A DNA stretch of 64,000 bases from positions 124,001 to 188,000 of the forward strand of contig NZ_JBKBHD010000001.1 in the NCBI RefSeq assembly GCF_046297875.1. The letters run 5' to 3'. The notes below the pieces were generated by a model. That model had not been told where the DNA came from. It made no database searches and was given only the letters and a program-made list of their open reading frames with translations. This document shows, piece by piece, positions 36,806 to 45,554 of this stretch. Both the position numbers and the translations under genes were made by a program. The stretch comes from Parvibaculum sp046297875 (GTDB taxonomy: Bacteria > Pseudomonadota > Alphaproteobacteria > Parvibaculales > Parvibaculaceae). Every line of letters starts with the position of its first letter. The stretch's first letter is position 1.

Positions 36806-38146
36806 TCAGTCCGCGCTCCGCGCCAGCGCGCTGCCGATGGGCAGGTTCTGCGCTGGCACAATCAGGATCTTGTCGATGCGGGGCCCATCCATATCGACGA
36901 TCTCGAAGCGGTAGCCGTTCCAGGCGAAATAGTCGCCTTCCGTGGGCAGGCGGCCGAACCAGTTGAACATGACGCCGGCCAGCGTGTTCACCTCTGGGCT
37001 TTCGTCGCCGGGCAATTTTTGGAGCTTGAGCAGGCGGCGCACTTCATCGACCGAGACAACACCATCGATGATGAAGGAGCCGTCCTCGCGAATGGCAACG
37101 GCATTGTTGTTGTTGGCGGCATGGTCGGACAGATCGCCGATCATGGCGAAGAAGATTTCCGACATGGTGATGGTGCCGACGACATCGCCATATTCGTCGA
37201 TGACGAAGCCCATGAACATGTTTTCGGACTGAAGGATGCTCAGGGCGCGCAATACGCTCGCCGTGCGCGGGATGTAAAGCGGCGGCGACATGCGGGCGAG
37301 GAGTTCTTCATTCGTGGCCGGGTCAAGGAACAGGTCCTCAAGCCGCACCATGCCGATGAATGGCCCGTTCGCGCCGCGGCGCACGGGATAGCGCATCTTC
37401 TGGTTCTGGCGGATGAGAGACAGGTTGTGTTCCACCGGCTCCGCTGCATCGAGCCAGACGAGCTGCACACGGGGTGTCATGATCTCGGCGACGCGCGTAT
37501 CGCCGAGATGGAAGACCCGGTTCACGATATCGCGCTCGACATTCTCGATGGCGCCGGCGGCGGCGCCTTCCTCGATCAGATGGCGGATTTCGTCTTCCGT
37601 GACCTGCGGCACTTCGCGGCTGGCAAATCCATAGACTTTCAGCACTGCCTCGGTGGACCAGGAGAGGAAAGTGACTGCAGGCGACAACATGCGCGCGAGA
37701 CGGCTCATGGGCCATGCGATGGCGGCAGCGATCGCTTCCGGGTTCGAGAGCGCGATGCGCTTCGGCACAAGTTCGCCAAGGATCAGCGAAAGATAAGTAA
37801 TGGAGACGACGATGACACCGAAAGCGACGGGTTCTGCCCAGGGGCCGATGAAGGGCCAGTCCGACATTACCTCGCCCAGGGGCCCTGCCAGCATCGTACC
37901 GCCAAAGGCGCCGGCAAAGACGCCGACCATGGTGATGCCGATCTGGACAACGGAGAGGAAGCGGCCAGGTTCCCGGTTGAGGTGGAGAGCCGTTTCGGCG
38001 CCGGTGTGCGGAGCACCGGCCTGCTTGCGGCGGGCGACAAGGGCCTGCAACCGCTGACGGCGGGAGGAGACGACGGACATTTCCGACATCGCAAAAAACC
38101 CGTTCAACAGGATCAGAACGAGCAGGATGATGATGTTCGAAAGCAT
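36806..38146 (-). CDS. CNNM/CorC-type hemolysin-family membrane protein
   Basis: A 446-residue protein. An N-terminal DUF21 domain (about 1-200) has three or four membrane spans including MLSNIIILLVLILLNGFFA and PVAFGVIVVSITYLSLILGELVPKRIAL. A pair of CBS domains (about 215-335, with VAEIMTPRVQLVWL and FIGMVRLEDLFLD) and the C-terminal CorC_HlyC domain (about 360-440, FIIDGVVSVDEVRRLLKL) follow. Bacterial relatives are linked to Mg2+ or Co2+ efflux, and the old name 'hemolysin' is not supported. The product is inner-membrane with a cytoplasmic adenosine-sensing part. A SRAP gene lies upstream on the same strand. Confidence 0.88.
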   Translation of the reverse strand: MLSNIIILLVLILLNGFFAMSEMSVVSSRRQRLQALVARRKQAGAPHTGAETALHLNREPGRFLSVVQIGITMVGVFAGAFGGTMLAGPLGEVMSDWPFIGPWAEPVAFGVIVVSITYLSLILGELVPKRIALSNPEAIAAAIAWPMSRLARMLSPAVTFLSWSTEAVLKVYGFASREVPQVTEDEIRHLIEEGAAAGAIENVERDIVNRVFHLGDTRVAEIMTPRVQLVWLDAAEPVEHNLSLIRQNQKMRYPVRRGANGPFIGMVRLEDLFLDPATNEELLARMSPPLYIPRTASVLRALSILQSENMFMGFVIDEYGDVVGTITMSEIFFAMIGDLSDHAANNNNAVAIREDGSFIIDGVVSVDEVRRLLKLQKLPGDESPEVNTLAGVMFNWFGRLPTEGDYFAWNGYRFEIVDMDGPRIDKILIVPAQNLPIGSALARSAD

Positions 38147-38260
38147 GGTGTCCCCGGGGGCTGGGAACCGAGTATAGGGGGAAGCGCAGGGGTTGGCGAC
38201 GGGGTAAAAACCCCGAAAAAGAAGGTGGAATTCTTCCGCCGATCCGGCCCTGCCGCCGCT

Positions 38261-38992
38261 CTAGAAGAGACCCATCTGCCGCTTGTCGGGCGATTTGCGC
38301 GACCGGGGCTTTTCCGGCGCAACGGCAACAGGCTCGGCCCGCTCGATCAGCGAGGGGTCGTCATTCGCGGCGCGGTTGATCCGTGTACTGACGGAGATTG
38401 CTTCCAGAAGATCGTCCGGCGCGGGCCGGAGAAGCGCAAGAAGTTCCTTTTCGCTGGCCGCCGGGTCGAGCCAGATGTCCCAGTCCTTTTCGGCAAGGAT
38501 CACCGGCATCCGGTGATGGATCGGCGCCAGGGTCGCGTTCGCCTCGGTCGTCACGACGGCACAGGTATCGAGTTCGCTACCATGCGGGTCCATCCAGTTT
38601 TCCCAGAGTGCCGCCATCGCAAAGGACGCGCCATCGCGGCGGCGGATGAACCAGGGCTGCTTCGGCCCCTTCCCTTCCGCCTTCCATTCATAGAAGCCAT
38701 CGGCAGGCATGAGCGCGCGGCGATGGCGGAAGGCGCCGCGGAAGGACGGTTTTTCGGCGATTGTCTCCGCCCTTGCATTGATCAGGAGCGATTGCGGCAT
38801 TTCCTTCGCCCAGGACGGAACGAGGCCCCAGCGCACCAGCATGAAGCGCCGCTGCCCGGCCTCGCGGATCACCACGGGCACAGGCTGCGTCGGCGCAATG
38901 TTGTAGCGCGGCGGGAAATCCGGCTCATCGAGAAAACCGAATAGTTCGCGCATCGCTTTCGGGGGCAAGGTGATTGCATATCGTCCGCACAT
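38261..38992 (-). CDS. SOS-response-associated peptidase (SRAP/HMCES/YedK)
   Basis: A 243-residue SRAP protein that forms a stable thiazolidine crosslink with abasic sites in single-stranded DNA to shield them. The catalytic Cys2 is directly after the initiator Met (MCGRYAITLPP); NARAETIAEKPSFRGAF (about 70-86) supplies conserved Asn and Arg, and MPADGFYEWK (about 95) the active-site Glu. The HHRMPVIL motif near 157 completes the family set, while the low-complexity PEKPRSRKSPDKRQ at the C-terminus is unusual. Cysteine requires Met removal. It is divergently arranged from Zur at 39079. Confidence 0.92.
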   Translation of the reverse strand: MCGRYAITLPPKAMRELFGFLDEPDFPPRYNIAPTQPVPVVIREAGQRRFMLVRWGLVPSWAKEMPQSLLINARAETIAEKPSFRGAFRHRRALMPADGFYEWKAEGKGPKQPWFIRRRDGASFAMAALWENWMDPHGSELDTCAVVTTEANATLAPIHHRMPVILAEKDWDIWLDPAASEKELLALLRPAPDDLLEAISVSTRINRAANDDPSLIERAEPVAVAPEKPRSRKSPDKRQMGLF

Positions 38993-39078
38993 GGGCGCGA
39001 GAATAGGACGAATCGTGCGCGGGGGCGACAGCGGCGATTGTTATGTTGTACCATCGGCAAAGACCGAAAGGAGACGGC

Positions 39079-39558
39079 ATGGCAGCGCGCGGCGCGGTTC
39101 AGGCACATACGCATAATCACAAGGCCTGCATTGAGGATGCGCTGGCGACGGCGCGCGAACTCTGCGCCGAGCGGGGCGTGCAGCTCACACCCTTGCGCGA
39201 AAAGGTGCTGCAGATTGTCTGGAAGAGCCACAAGCCGGTGGGTGCCTACGACGTGCTGGACGAGCTGAGCCGCAGCCACAAATCGGCGCGGCCGCCGACG
39301 GTCTACCGGGCGCTCGATTTCCTGATCGGCGAAGGGCTTATTCACAAGATCGAGTCGCTCAATGCCTATCTCGGCTGCGTAGAGGCAGGCGCGCCCCATG
39401 CCGGCCATTTCCTGATCTGCCGGAAATGCGGCGCGACGGAGGAAATCGTCGATCCAAAGCTCGAGGCGGCACTCGACCAGGCGGCGAAACGCGCCCGTTT
39501 CCGCGCCGAAAGGCAGGTCGTCGAGATTTCCGGCCTCTGCGCCCATTGCGCCGCATAG
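39079..39558 (+). CDS. zur: Zur-like Fur-family zinc regulator
   Basis: A 159-residue Fur-family repressor. The DNA-binding winged helix is about 40-100 (LTPLREKVLQIVWKSHKPVG, PPTVYRALDFLIGEGLIHKI), with dimerisation sequences following. The structural-zinc cysteines are in CRKCGATEEI and the C-terminal CAHCAA, and a His-rich N-terminus (AHTHNHKAC) may be an additional ligand. Zur rather than Fur is suggested by LGCVEAGAPHAGHFLICRKCG. ATG 39079 has SD AAAGGAGA. The upstream sequence TGTTATGTTGTACCA (about 39039-39053) is a poor possible zinc box. No zinc transporter is adjacent. Confidence 0.82.
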   Translation: MAARGAVQAHTHNHKACIEDALATARELCAERGVQLTPLREKVLQIVWKSHKPVGAYDVLDELSRSHKSARPPTVYRALDFLIGEGLIHKIESLNAYLGCVEAGAPHAGHFLICRKCGATEEIVDPKLEAALDQAAKRARFRAERQVVEISGLCAHCAA

Positions 39559-39652
39559 GGCCATCGGGCAGGTCACGCCACCGTTTTGATCGGTGCGCGC
39601 GATGATCTAAGATTGTGTTTCTTGAGTTTCCCGCAGCGGAGCCCGCTTTTTC

Positions 39653-39997
39653 ATGTTGTTCAGGACAGTTCTCCTATCGGCGGCGCTGACCGTGCTCGCC
39701 ACAGGGCCGCTTGCGGCGCAGGACGGGCCGAAACCCGGCCGATTCGAATCGGGCTCACGGGCTGGGCCTTTCGTCGCCACGGACAAGTCGCTTACCGACC
39801 TCACGGGCGACGGCTACGAGATTCGCGGCAATCTCGGCACGTCACTCATTCTGCAGAAGGGCGTGTCGGTCTATTCCTGCCAGATCCCGCCTGACCCCGA
39901 GGCGCTCGGCTTCAAACCCTATTTCGTCTGCGCGGAGCTGCGCGAAGAGAAGCGCGACGCGACGGCAGCGGATGAGACGCCGCTCAGAGGGAATTGA
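39653..39997 (+). CDS. Secreted hypothetical protein
   Basis: A 114-residue protein with a good signal peptide (about 1-22, MLFRTVLLSAALTVLATG, cleavage after LAAQ). The mature part, SRAGPFVATDKSLTDLTGDGYEIRGNLG followed by SLILQKGVSVYSCQIPP, has two cysteines (in SCQ and VCAE), which could form a disulfide. No family recognised. It lies between Zur and the SDR gene at 40080. Likely periplasmic, function unknown. Confidence 0.6.
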   Translation: MLFRTVLLSAALTVLATGPLAAQDGPKPGRFESGSRAGPFVATDKSLTDLTGDGYEIRGNLGTSLILQKGVSVYSCQIPPDPEALGFKPYFVCAELREEKRDATAADETPLRGN

Positions 39998-40079
39998 CCG
40001 CGACAGCGATGGCGCGGAAGCTGCGCCCCTTGAAACCGGAATACCAAGAAACGGGAACGCAAATCAGGGAGACGGAAAG

Positions 40080-40862
40080 ATGAGCTACAAGCCTTTCGAC
40101 CTTTCGGGGAAGGTGGCCCTTGTGACGGGCGGCAATGGCGGCATCGGCCTCGGCATGGCGGATGCGATTGCACAGGCGGGCGCCGATGTTGCGATCTGGG
40201 GCACCAATGAAGAGAAGAACAAGAAGGCCGCCGGCCAGCTCCGCGCGCATGGCGTGAAGGTCTATACGCGCAAAGTGGACGTGTCGGACGAAAGCCAAGT
40301 CGTCGACGGCATCGGCGCGACGGTGAAGGAGCTTGGCCGCATCGATTCCTGCTTTGCCAATGCGGGTGTCGGCTTCGGCGCGCCGTCCTTCGTCGAAATG
40401 TCGACGGAAGTCTATCGCAAAACGCTTGCCGTGAACCTCGACGGCGTGTTCTGGACGCTGCGCGAAACGGCGCGACACATGGTCGAACGCGCGCGCGGCG
40501 GCGACACCGGCGGCTCGCTGGTCGGTATTGCAAGCCTTGCAGCGATTGAGGGCGCGGCGCGCAATGAAGCCTATGCGGCGACCAAGGGCGGCGTGATCTC
40601 GATGATGAAAAGCATCGCGGTCGAACATGCGCGCTACGGCGTTCGCGCGAATTCGATCCTGCCGGGCTGGATCGCAACCGACATGACGGCGCAGGCGCAG
40701 GCCGCACCGGCCTTCGCCGAAAAGGTGATCCCGCGGGTGCCCGCCCGGCGCTGGGGTGAGCCGGCCGATTTCGGTGGCATCGCGGTCTATCTTGCGTCCG
40801 ACGCTTCGGCCTATCATTCGGGCGACACTTTCGTGATCGATGGCGGCTACGCGATTTTCTGA
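40080..40862 (+). CDS. SDR-family oxidoreductase
   Basis: A 260-residue classical SDR. The NAD(P) motif is VTGGNGGIGLGMA (about 14-26), NAGVG near 91, the catalytic Ser in IASLAA (about 148), and Tyr/Lys in EAYAATKGGV (about 160). The C-terminal DGGYAIF is a common end. ATG 40080 follows GGGAGACGGAAAG. Start upstream of this is antisense or overlaps the preceding gene. It is followed at 6 bases by a MarR regulator and then LldD, so the three are probably one operon, for a hydroxy acid or alcohol pathway. Confidence 0.86.
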   Translation: MSYKPFDLSGKVALVTGGNGGIGLGMADAIAQAGADVAIWGTNEEKNKKAAGQLRAHGVKVYTRKVDVSDESQVVDGIGATVKELGRIDSCFANAGVGFGAPSFVEMSTEVYRKTLAVNLDGVFWTLRETARHMVERARGGDTGGSLVGIASLAAIEGAARNEAYAATKGGVISMMKSIAVEHARYGVRANSILPGWIATDMTAQAQAAPAFAEKVIPRVPARRWGEPADFGGIAVYLASDASAYHSGDTFVIDGGYAIF

Positions 40863-40868
40863 GGACGA

Positions 40869-41378
40869 ATGAGCGACAAGCGGAACGGCACGAGCGGCGG
40901 CGGCGAGACTGCCGATATCGACAGGCGCCTCATTCTCATGGCGCGCACCATCGTCGTGCTGTTCCGCGAGTTCGAGAAGATCGCGCGGGAACTCGACATC
41001 ACCATCCCGCAATACCGCTTTCTCCTGTTCCTGAAACGGGGACCGAAGCGCGCGGGCGAGCTTGCCGTGGAAGCTGCGATCCGCAAGCCGACAGCGTCCG
41101 GCCTCATTGCCGATATGGAGAAGCGCGGGCTCATTGCGCGGGCGCCCGACAAGGATGACGGGCGCAGCGTCAAACTCAGCCTGACGCCGAAGGGGCTCCA
41201 GAAGCACCGCGAGTTCGAAGAGGCGCTTGCGCGTTATTTGCCTTCGCTCATCGATCAGGGCGACCCGGAGCGGATGCTGGAGGCTTTTTCCGAACTCGCC
41301 TATATCATCGACAGCAGGCGCGAAAATGCCGGCCCGGTCGCCGTGGACGATCTGATGGAGGATGCGGGCCGGGGTTGA
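40869..41378 (+). CDS. MarR-family transcriptional regulator
   Basis: A 169-residue winged-helix protein. DNA-binding helix RAGELAVEAAIRKPTASGL (about 58-76), then a wing with PDKDDGRSVKLSLTPKG showing the D-x-R-x-V/x-L-T-x-G pattern. The N-terminal linker (SDKRNGTSGGGETAD) is polar and probably unordered. It is 6 bases downstream of the SDR and 30 bases before lldD, so it is likely a local regulator of both. No palindrome was identified in the short gaps. Confidence 0.8.
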   Translation: MSDKRNGTSGGGETADIDRRLILMARTIVVLFREFEKIARELDITIPQYRFLLFLKRGPKRAGELAVEAAIRKPTASGLIADMEKRGLIARAPDKDDGRSVKLSLTPKGLQKHREFEEALARYLPSLIDQGDPERMLEAFSELAYIIDSRRENAGPVAVDDLMEDAGRG

Positions 41379-41408
41379 AACTCGGCGCATGCGGAGGGGA
41401 GAAACGTC

Positions 41409-42563
41409 ATGAGTCTCGATCTCAATCCTGTGTCGGTGTCCGACTACCGCGAATTCGCACGGCGGAGGCTGCCGACGCAGCTCTTCGACTATCTCGATGG
41501 CGGCTCCTATGCGGAAAAGACGCTGGCCGACAATGTGGATGCGTTCGCGCGGCTGAAACTGCGCCAGCGCGTGCTGCGCGATGTCGGCAATATCGACACG
41601 CGGGCGGAGATTTTCGGAGAGACATGGACGATCCCCGCCGCGCTTGCGCCGGTCGGCTTTGCGGGCATGTTCGCGCAGCGCGGCGAGGTGCAGGCGGCGA
41701 AGGCGGCGGAGGCGTTCGGCGTGCCCTTCACGCTCTCGACTGTCGGTATCTGCTCCATCGAGGAGGTGGCCGCCGCAACGACAAAGCCCTTCTGGTTCCA
41801 GCTTTATGTCATCAAGGACCGCGGCTATGCGCGCGAACTGATGCAACGCGCACACAAGGCCGGCTGCACTGCGCTTGTCTTCACGGTCGATCTTGCCGTG
41901 CTCGGTTCGCGCTACCGCGATGTTCGCAACGGGATGAACACCGCCATGTCGCTCGGCAAGCGGCTGAAGGTGGCCGCCGATTTCGCGCGGCGCGTCCACT
42001 GGATACGCCATGTGGCGCTGGGAGGCCGCCCGCTCGATTTCGGCAATCTGCGCGAGGCGGTGCCCAACGCAAAGGGCTTTGCCGAGTTCGGCGCATGGGT
42101 CGCCAAAAACCTCGATCCGTCGATGACCTGGCAGGATCTCGAATGGGTGCGCGAGAACTGGCCCGGCAAGATCATCATCAAGGGCGTGATGGACGCGGAA
42201 GACGCGAAGATGGCGATGCAGACGCTGTCGCCGGACGGGATCGTGGTGTCCAATCATGGCGGGCGGCAGCTCGACTCGACACCGGCGACCATCGAAGCCT
42301 TGCCCGCAATCCGCGAGGAAGTGGGCGACCGGACGGTGCTATTCCTCGATGGCGGCGTTCGCAGCGGGCTCGATGTGGTGAAGGCATTGGCGCGGGGCGC
42401 CGATGCCTGCCTGCTTGGCCGGGCTTGGGCATTTGCCCTGGCGGCACGCGGCGAGCAGGGCGTCTCCGCGATGCTCGGCACGATGCGCAGCGAAATGAAT
42501 GTCGCCATGGCGCTGACGGGATTCACCAAAACCGGCGAAATAGACGGAAGCGCGATTGCTTGA
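41409..42563 (+). CDS. lldD: FMN-dependent alpha-hydroxy-acid (L-lactate) dehydrogenase
   Basis: A 384-residue flavoenzyme of the LldD/glycolate oxidase family. The catalytic His is in VVSNHGGRQLDS (about 280), phosphate-binding residues in IKGVMDAEDA and LDGGVRSGLDVVKALARGADACLLGR (about 315-340) and substrate residues in PTQLFDYLDGG (about 20). It oxidises L-lactate to pyruvate and donates electrons to the respiratory chain. SD GGAGGGGA precedes the ATG. A paired convergent PQQ dehydrogenase is 9 bases away. Substrate could be another alpha-hydroxy acid. Confidence 0.86.
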   Translation: MSLDLNPVSVSDYREFARRRLPTQLFDYLDGGSYAEKTLADNVDAFARLKLRQRVLRDVGNIDTRAEIFGETWTIPAALAPVGFAGMFAQRGEVQAAKAAEAFGVPFTLSTVGICSIEEVAAATTKPFWFQLYVIKDRGYARELMQRAHKAGCTALVFTVDLAVLGSRYRDVRNGMNTAMSLGKRLKVAADFARRVHWIRHVALGGRPLDFGNLREAVPNAKGFAEFGAWVAKNLDPSMTWQDLEWVRENWPGKIIIKGVMDAEDAKMAMQTLSPDGIVVSNHGGRQLDSTPATIEALPAIREEVGDRTVLFLDGGVRSGLDVVKALARGADACLLGRAWAFALAARGEQGVSAMLGTMRSEMNVAMALTGFTKTGEIDGSAIA

Positions 42564-42572
42564 ACCTGCGCA

Positions 42573-43715
42573 TTACTCCGCCTTCACGATGCGGAGCAGC
42601 TTGCCGTCTTCCTCATCGGTGAGGATGTAGATGGCGCCGTCGGGGCCCTGCCGGACATCGCGGATGCGCGAGCCCAGATCGGCGAGGAGCCTTTCCTCGC
42701 CCGTCACTCGCTCACCATTGAGGGTGAGGCGATAGATGCCGGGCCGCGCGAGGCCGCCGACAAGGAGCGAGCCCTGCCATTCGGGGATCGCATCGCCGGT
42801 GTAGAAGGCCATGCCGGAGACGCCGATAGAGGGCGTCCAGTGATGGATCGGGTCTTCCATGCCGGGTGCCGAGCTTTTGCCGGAGCCGACGGCGAGGCCG
42901 CTATATTCGCGGCCATGCGTGACGACCGGCCAGCCGTAATTCTTGCCGGCTTCGGGAATGTTGATCTCGTCGCCGCCGCGCGGCCCGTGCTCATTCGTCC
43001 AGAGCTTACCAGTTTCGGGGTGAAGAGCGGCGCCCTGCTGGTTGCGATGGCCATAGGACCAGATTTCCGGACGCGCGCCCTCGACGCCGGCAAAGGGATT
43101 GTCCTCAGGCACCGAACCGTCCGGCATGATGCGTACCACCTTGCCGAGATGGGAGTTCAGTTCCTGTGCTTCCTCGCGCATGCCGACGCGCGAGCGCTCG
43201 CCCAGCGCGACGAAGAGGTGACCTTCATTGTCGAAGACAAGTCGCGAGCCGAAATGGAGGTGGCTGTCCTTCTTCGGCTCCTGACGGAAGATCACTTCCA
43301 CATTGCGAAGCTGGGGCGAGAGACTCTCGGTGAGATGTCCGCGCGCCACGGCAGTGCCGTTCGTGTTGCCCTCGCCTTTCTCCGCATAGGTGAGATAGAC
43401 GAGTCGGTTTTTCTCGAAATCGGGATCAAGCGCGACATCCAGCAACCCGCCCTGCCCGCGCGCGACGACTTCCGGCACACCATAAAGCGCGCTGCTAACC
43501 TTGCCTTCGGGTGTGACGATGCGCAGGAAGCCCGGCCGCTCGGTGACGAGAAAATTGCCATCCGGCAGGAAAGCGACGCCCCAGGGATGTTTGAGGCCCG
43601 AGGCGACCGCCTCGACGCGGATGTTCGTCTTCTCCGTCTCGACGATCTGGGCGGCCGCCGGGGGGGCCAACGAAAGAGCGAGAAGGGAGACGGCGAAACG
43701 TAGCGGAAAGGTCAT
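42573..43715 (-). CDS. PQQ-dependent soluble aldose/sugar dehydrogenase-like protein
   Basis: A 380-residue secreted beta-propeller. Start at 43713-43715 gives a good signal peptide (MTFPLRFAVSLLALSLAPPAAAQ). Family segments are LKHPWGVAFLPDGNFLVTER (about 45), HFGSRLVFDNEGHLFVALGER (about 140), YGHRNQQGAALHPETGKLWTNEHGPRGGDEINIPE (about 214-248, the Ca/PQQ region) and RIRDVRQGPDGAIYILTDEEDGKLLR near the C-terminus. This is the YliI/Asd-type of sugar dehydrogenase needing PQQ. An in-frame start 11 codons earlier lacks a good SD. Periplasmic. Confidence 0.86.
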   Translation of the reverse strand: MTFPLRFAVSLLALSLAPPAAAQIVETEKTNIRVEAVASGLKHPWGVAFLPDGNFLVTERPGFLRIVTPEGKVSSALYGVPEVVARGQGGLLDVALDPDFEKNRLVYLTYAEKGEGNTNGTAVARGHLTESLSPQLRNVEVIFRQEPKKDSHLHFGSRLVFDNEGHLFVALGERSRVGMREEAQELNSHLGKVVRIMPDGSVPEDNPFAGVEGARPEIWSYGHRNQQGAALHPETGKLWTNEHGPRGGDEINIPEAGKNYGWPVVTHGREYSGLAVGSGKSSAPGMEDPIHHWTPSIGVSGMAFYTGDAIPEWQGSLLVGGLARPGIYRLTLNGERVTGEERLLADLGSRIRDVRQGPDGAIYILTDEEDGKLLRIVKAE

Positions 43716-43805
43716 GAAACACCCTATTTCGATGGCTGGATGGGTCATTGTTGCGGCCCCGATAGACCAAAATATGGCGGCGGGGGCCGAAGGCGAGTCC
43801 GCGGC

Positions 43806-43835
43806 TTGACAGGCGCGGCGTGCAGGCGCTTTAGT
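43806..43835 (+). promoter_or_regulatory. Promoter of the nitronate monooxygenase gene
   Basis: Perfect -35 TTGACA (43806-43811), 18-base spacer and -10 TTTAGT (43830-43835). The operator at 43831 overlaps the -10. Confidence 0.5.
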
Positions 43836-43851
43836 TAGGTAACCGAACTAA
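43831..43851. promoter_or_regulatory. 21-bp palindromic operator
   Basis: TTAGTT-AGGTAACCG-AACTAA: 9 of 10 base pairs around one central base are symmetric. It covers the -10 and start of transcription and so would repress the nitronate monooxygenase gene when bound. The form recalls TetR/AcrR- or MarR-type operators. No TetR gene is in the window; the regulator is unknown. Confidence 0.6.
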
Positions 43852-43897
43852 TTGACGGAGCCGGCAGGTGCCGCGCTTCCGCGCAGGGAGACTATTC

Positions 43898-44863
43898 ATG
43901 GCGATCCGCACACCGCTTTGCGACCTTCTCGGCATCAAATATCCGATCATGCTGGCCGGCATGGGCGGCGTGTCCTACGCCGAACTTGCCGCTGCCGTAT
44001 CCAATGCGGGCGGCTTCGGCACGCTCGGCATGGCGGGGCTCCAGCCGGAAGAAATCCGTGTGCAGATGAAGAAGGTGAAAGACCTGACCGACAAGCCGTT
44101 CGGCGTCGACCTTCTCGCCGCGGTGCCGGAATCGCTCGAGCGCACGGCCGATATCATGATCGAGGAAGGCGCTGCGGCGTTCATTTCGGGCCTTGGCGTT
44201 CCGACCAACATTCTCGACAAGCTGCACAAGGCCGGCATGAAGGTGATGAATGTCTGCGGCACGGTGAAACATGCCGTTGCCGGTGAAAAGGCAGGTCTCG
44301 ATGCAGTCATCGCGCAGGGCACGGAAGGCGGCGGCCACACGGGTAAGGTTGCCGGCATGGCGCTCATTCCGCAGGTGGTCGATGCAGTCAAGACGATCCC
44401 GGTGATCGCCGCAGGTTCCATCATCGACGGTCGCGGCCTCGCTGCCGCTCTCGCCTTCGGCGCACAGGGCGTCTGGATGGGTACGCGCTTCATCGCAGCG
44501 AAGGAGAGCCACGCGGGCGACATGTACCGGCAGGTCATTGTGGAAGCGAAGGATACGGACACGATCGTGACGCGCTGCTATTCCGGCAAGACGATGCGCG
44601 TGTTCAACAACCCCTATGTGCAGGACTGGGAAAGCCGCCCACAGGACATCCAGCCCTTCCCGCAGCAGGCGATTATCTCGACCAAAGCCAATGTCATGGG
44701 CGGTATCGGCGGCCAGATCGAAGGCCTCGACCGCGACCGTTCCTGCTTTGCCATGGGCCAGGGCGCGGGCGGCATCCATGAGGTGCTGACGGCAGCCCAA
44801 ATCGTCGAAAAGACGATGGAGGAGGCCGAGGCCGTTCTCGAGCGGCTCAAGAAATTCGGCTGA
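43898..44863 (+). CDS. Nitronate monooxygenase / 2-nitropropane-dioxygenase-family flavoprotein
   Basis: A 321-residue TIM-barrel FMN protein. GIKYPIMLAGMGGVSYAELAAAVSNAGGFG (about 12-41) is the N-terminal signature, GTEGGGHTGK (about 137) and AGSIIDGRGLAAALAFGAQGVWMGTRF (about 168) are FMN-phosphate contacts, and HEVLTAAQIV near the end is common. It oxidises alkyl nitronates or is an enoyl-reductase-like homologue. ATG 43898 follows GGGAGAC. It has its own promoter under a 21-bp palindrome and is followed by a hairpin at 44898. Toxic propionate-3-nitronate detoxification is plausible. Confidence 0.87.
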   Translation: MAIRTPLCDLLGIKYPIMLAGMGGVSYAELAAAVSNAGGFGTLGMAGLQPEEIRVQMKKVKDLTDKPFGVDLLAAVPESLERTADIMIEEGAAAFISGLGVPTNILDKLHKAGMKVMNVCGTVKHAVAGEKAGLDAVIAQGTEGGGHTGKVAGMALIPQVVDAVKTIPVIAAGSIIDGRGLAAALAFGAQGVWMGTRFIAAKESHAGDMYRQVIVEAKDTDTIVTRCYSGKTMRVFNNPYVQDWESRPQDIQPFPQQAIISTKANVMGGIGGQIEGLDRDRSCFAMGQGAGGIHEVLTAAQIVEKTMEEAEAVLERLKKFG

Positions 44864-44897
44864 AGCGCCTGACGCCAGCGAAGGCCCGAATCCTGCA

Positions 44898-44926
44898 CCT
44901 GCAGCCCTGAACAGCAGGGCTTCAGG
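44898..44926 (+). terminator. Hairpin after the nitronate monooxygenase gene
   Basis: CCTGCAGCCCTG (44898-44909) pairs with CAGGGCTTCAGG (44915-44926) with one mismatch and a 5-base loop. No T-run follows, so it may be a weak terminator, an mRNA-end-protecting structure or a leader of the next gene. Confidence 0.35.
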
Positions 44927-44950
44927 TCACAGGAGGGCCTTCGGGGCGGA

Positions 44951-45361
44951 ATGGGACGATTTCTGTCCAGATTCGGGACGTATTGCGGCCGCCGCCATGT
45001 CATGGCGGCGCTGATCACGCTGGCGCTCGCCCTGCCGGTTCCAGCTTCCGCGGCGAACGCCGCCCTGCCCGCCAAGGCCGCTCAGCTCGCGGAAATTCTG
45101 GGCGCCGTGCATCATTTGCGCGATGTGTGCGGCACGAACGAAGGCCAGCTCTGGCGGAACAAGATGATCGAGATGATCGGCGTACTCGGGCCTTCCGAGG
45201 CGGATCGGCAAAAGCTCGTCAAGAATTTCAACGACTCCTACTACCGCTACAAGAATTCCTATCCTGCCTGCACCGCCACGGCGGCCCGCCAGTCCGACAA
45301 GCTGATGCAGGATGGGCAGAAAATCGCCGAGGAACTCGCCGCCAGCGGCTACGGACGCTGA
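44951..45361 (+). CDS. TIGR02301-family secreted protein
   Basis: A 136-residue protein. Positively charged N-terminus and hydrophobic VMAALITLALALPVPASA look like a signal peptide (cleavage near residue 34). The mature part LAEILGAVHHLRDVCGTNEGQLWRNKM (about 46-72) with a later conserved TYPAC-like segment (SYPACTATA) follows the TIGR02301 pattern found in Rhizobiales, including two cysteines that could pair. Function is not known. An ATG at 45002 would give a shorter signal peptide. Not obviously linked to the flavoprotein. Confidence 0.72.
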   Translation: MGRFLSRFGTYCGRRHVMAALITLALALPVPASAANAALPAKAAQLAEILGAVHHLRDVCGTNEGQLWRNKMIEMIGVLGPSEADRQKLVKNFNDSYYRYKNSYPACTATAARQSDKLMQDGQKIAEELAASGYGR

Positions 45362-45554
45362 AACCGGCCATTTCCCCACTCGCCGCCGCGAATGACAGGT
45401 GACATGCCTCGCCACGCGTGCCCCTTTGTGACGGGCGTTAACCTCTCTTTCATGAAAGGAGAGACTTTCCGGGCCATTGTGTTACAAGGAAGGAAAGAGG
45501 TCCGTGTTTTCGGGCCCCGCAAAATCGCGTGAGATCGCCGGAAGAGAGGACAAC

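Noticed and set aside
38196..38220. GGGGT-AAAA-ACCCC hairpin between the CNNM-like and SRAP genes
   Set aside because: The A/T run lies on the wrong side for a terminator of the minus-strand gene; too short to be called.
36800..38944. Long plus-strand open frame opposite the CNNM-like and SRAP genes
   Set aside because: It is the antisense shadow of high-GC coding sequence; His/Arg/Asp-rich composition and no motif, while both minus-strand genes have complete families.
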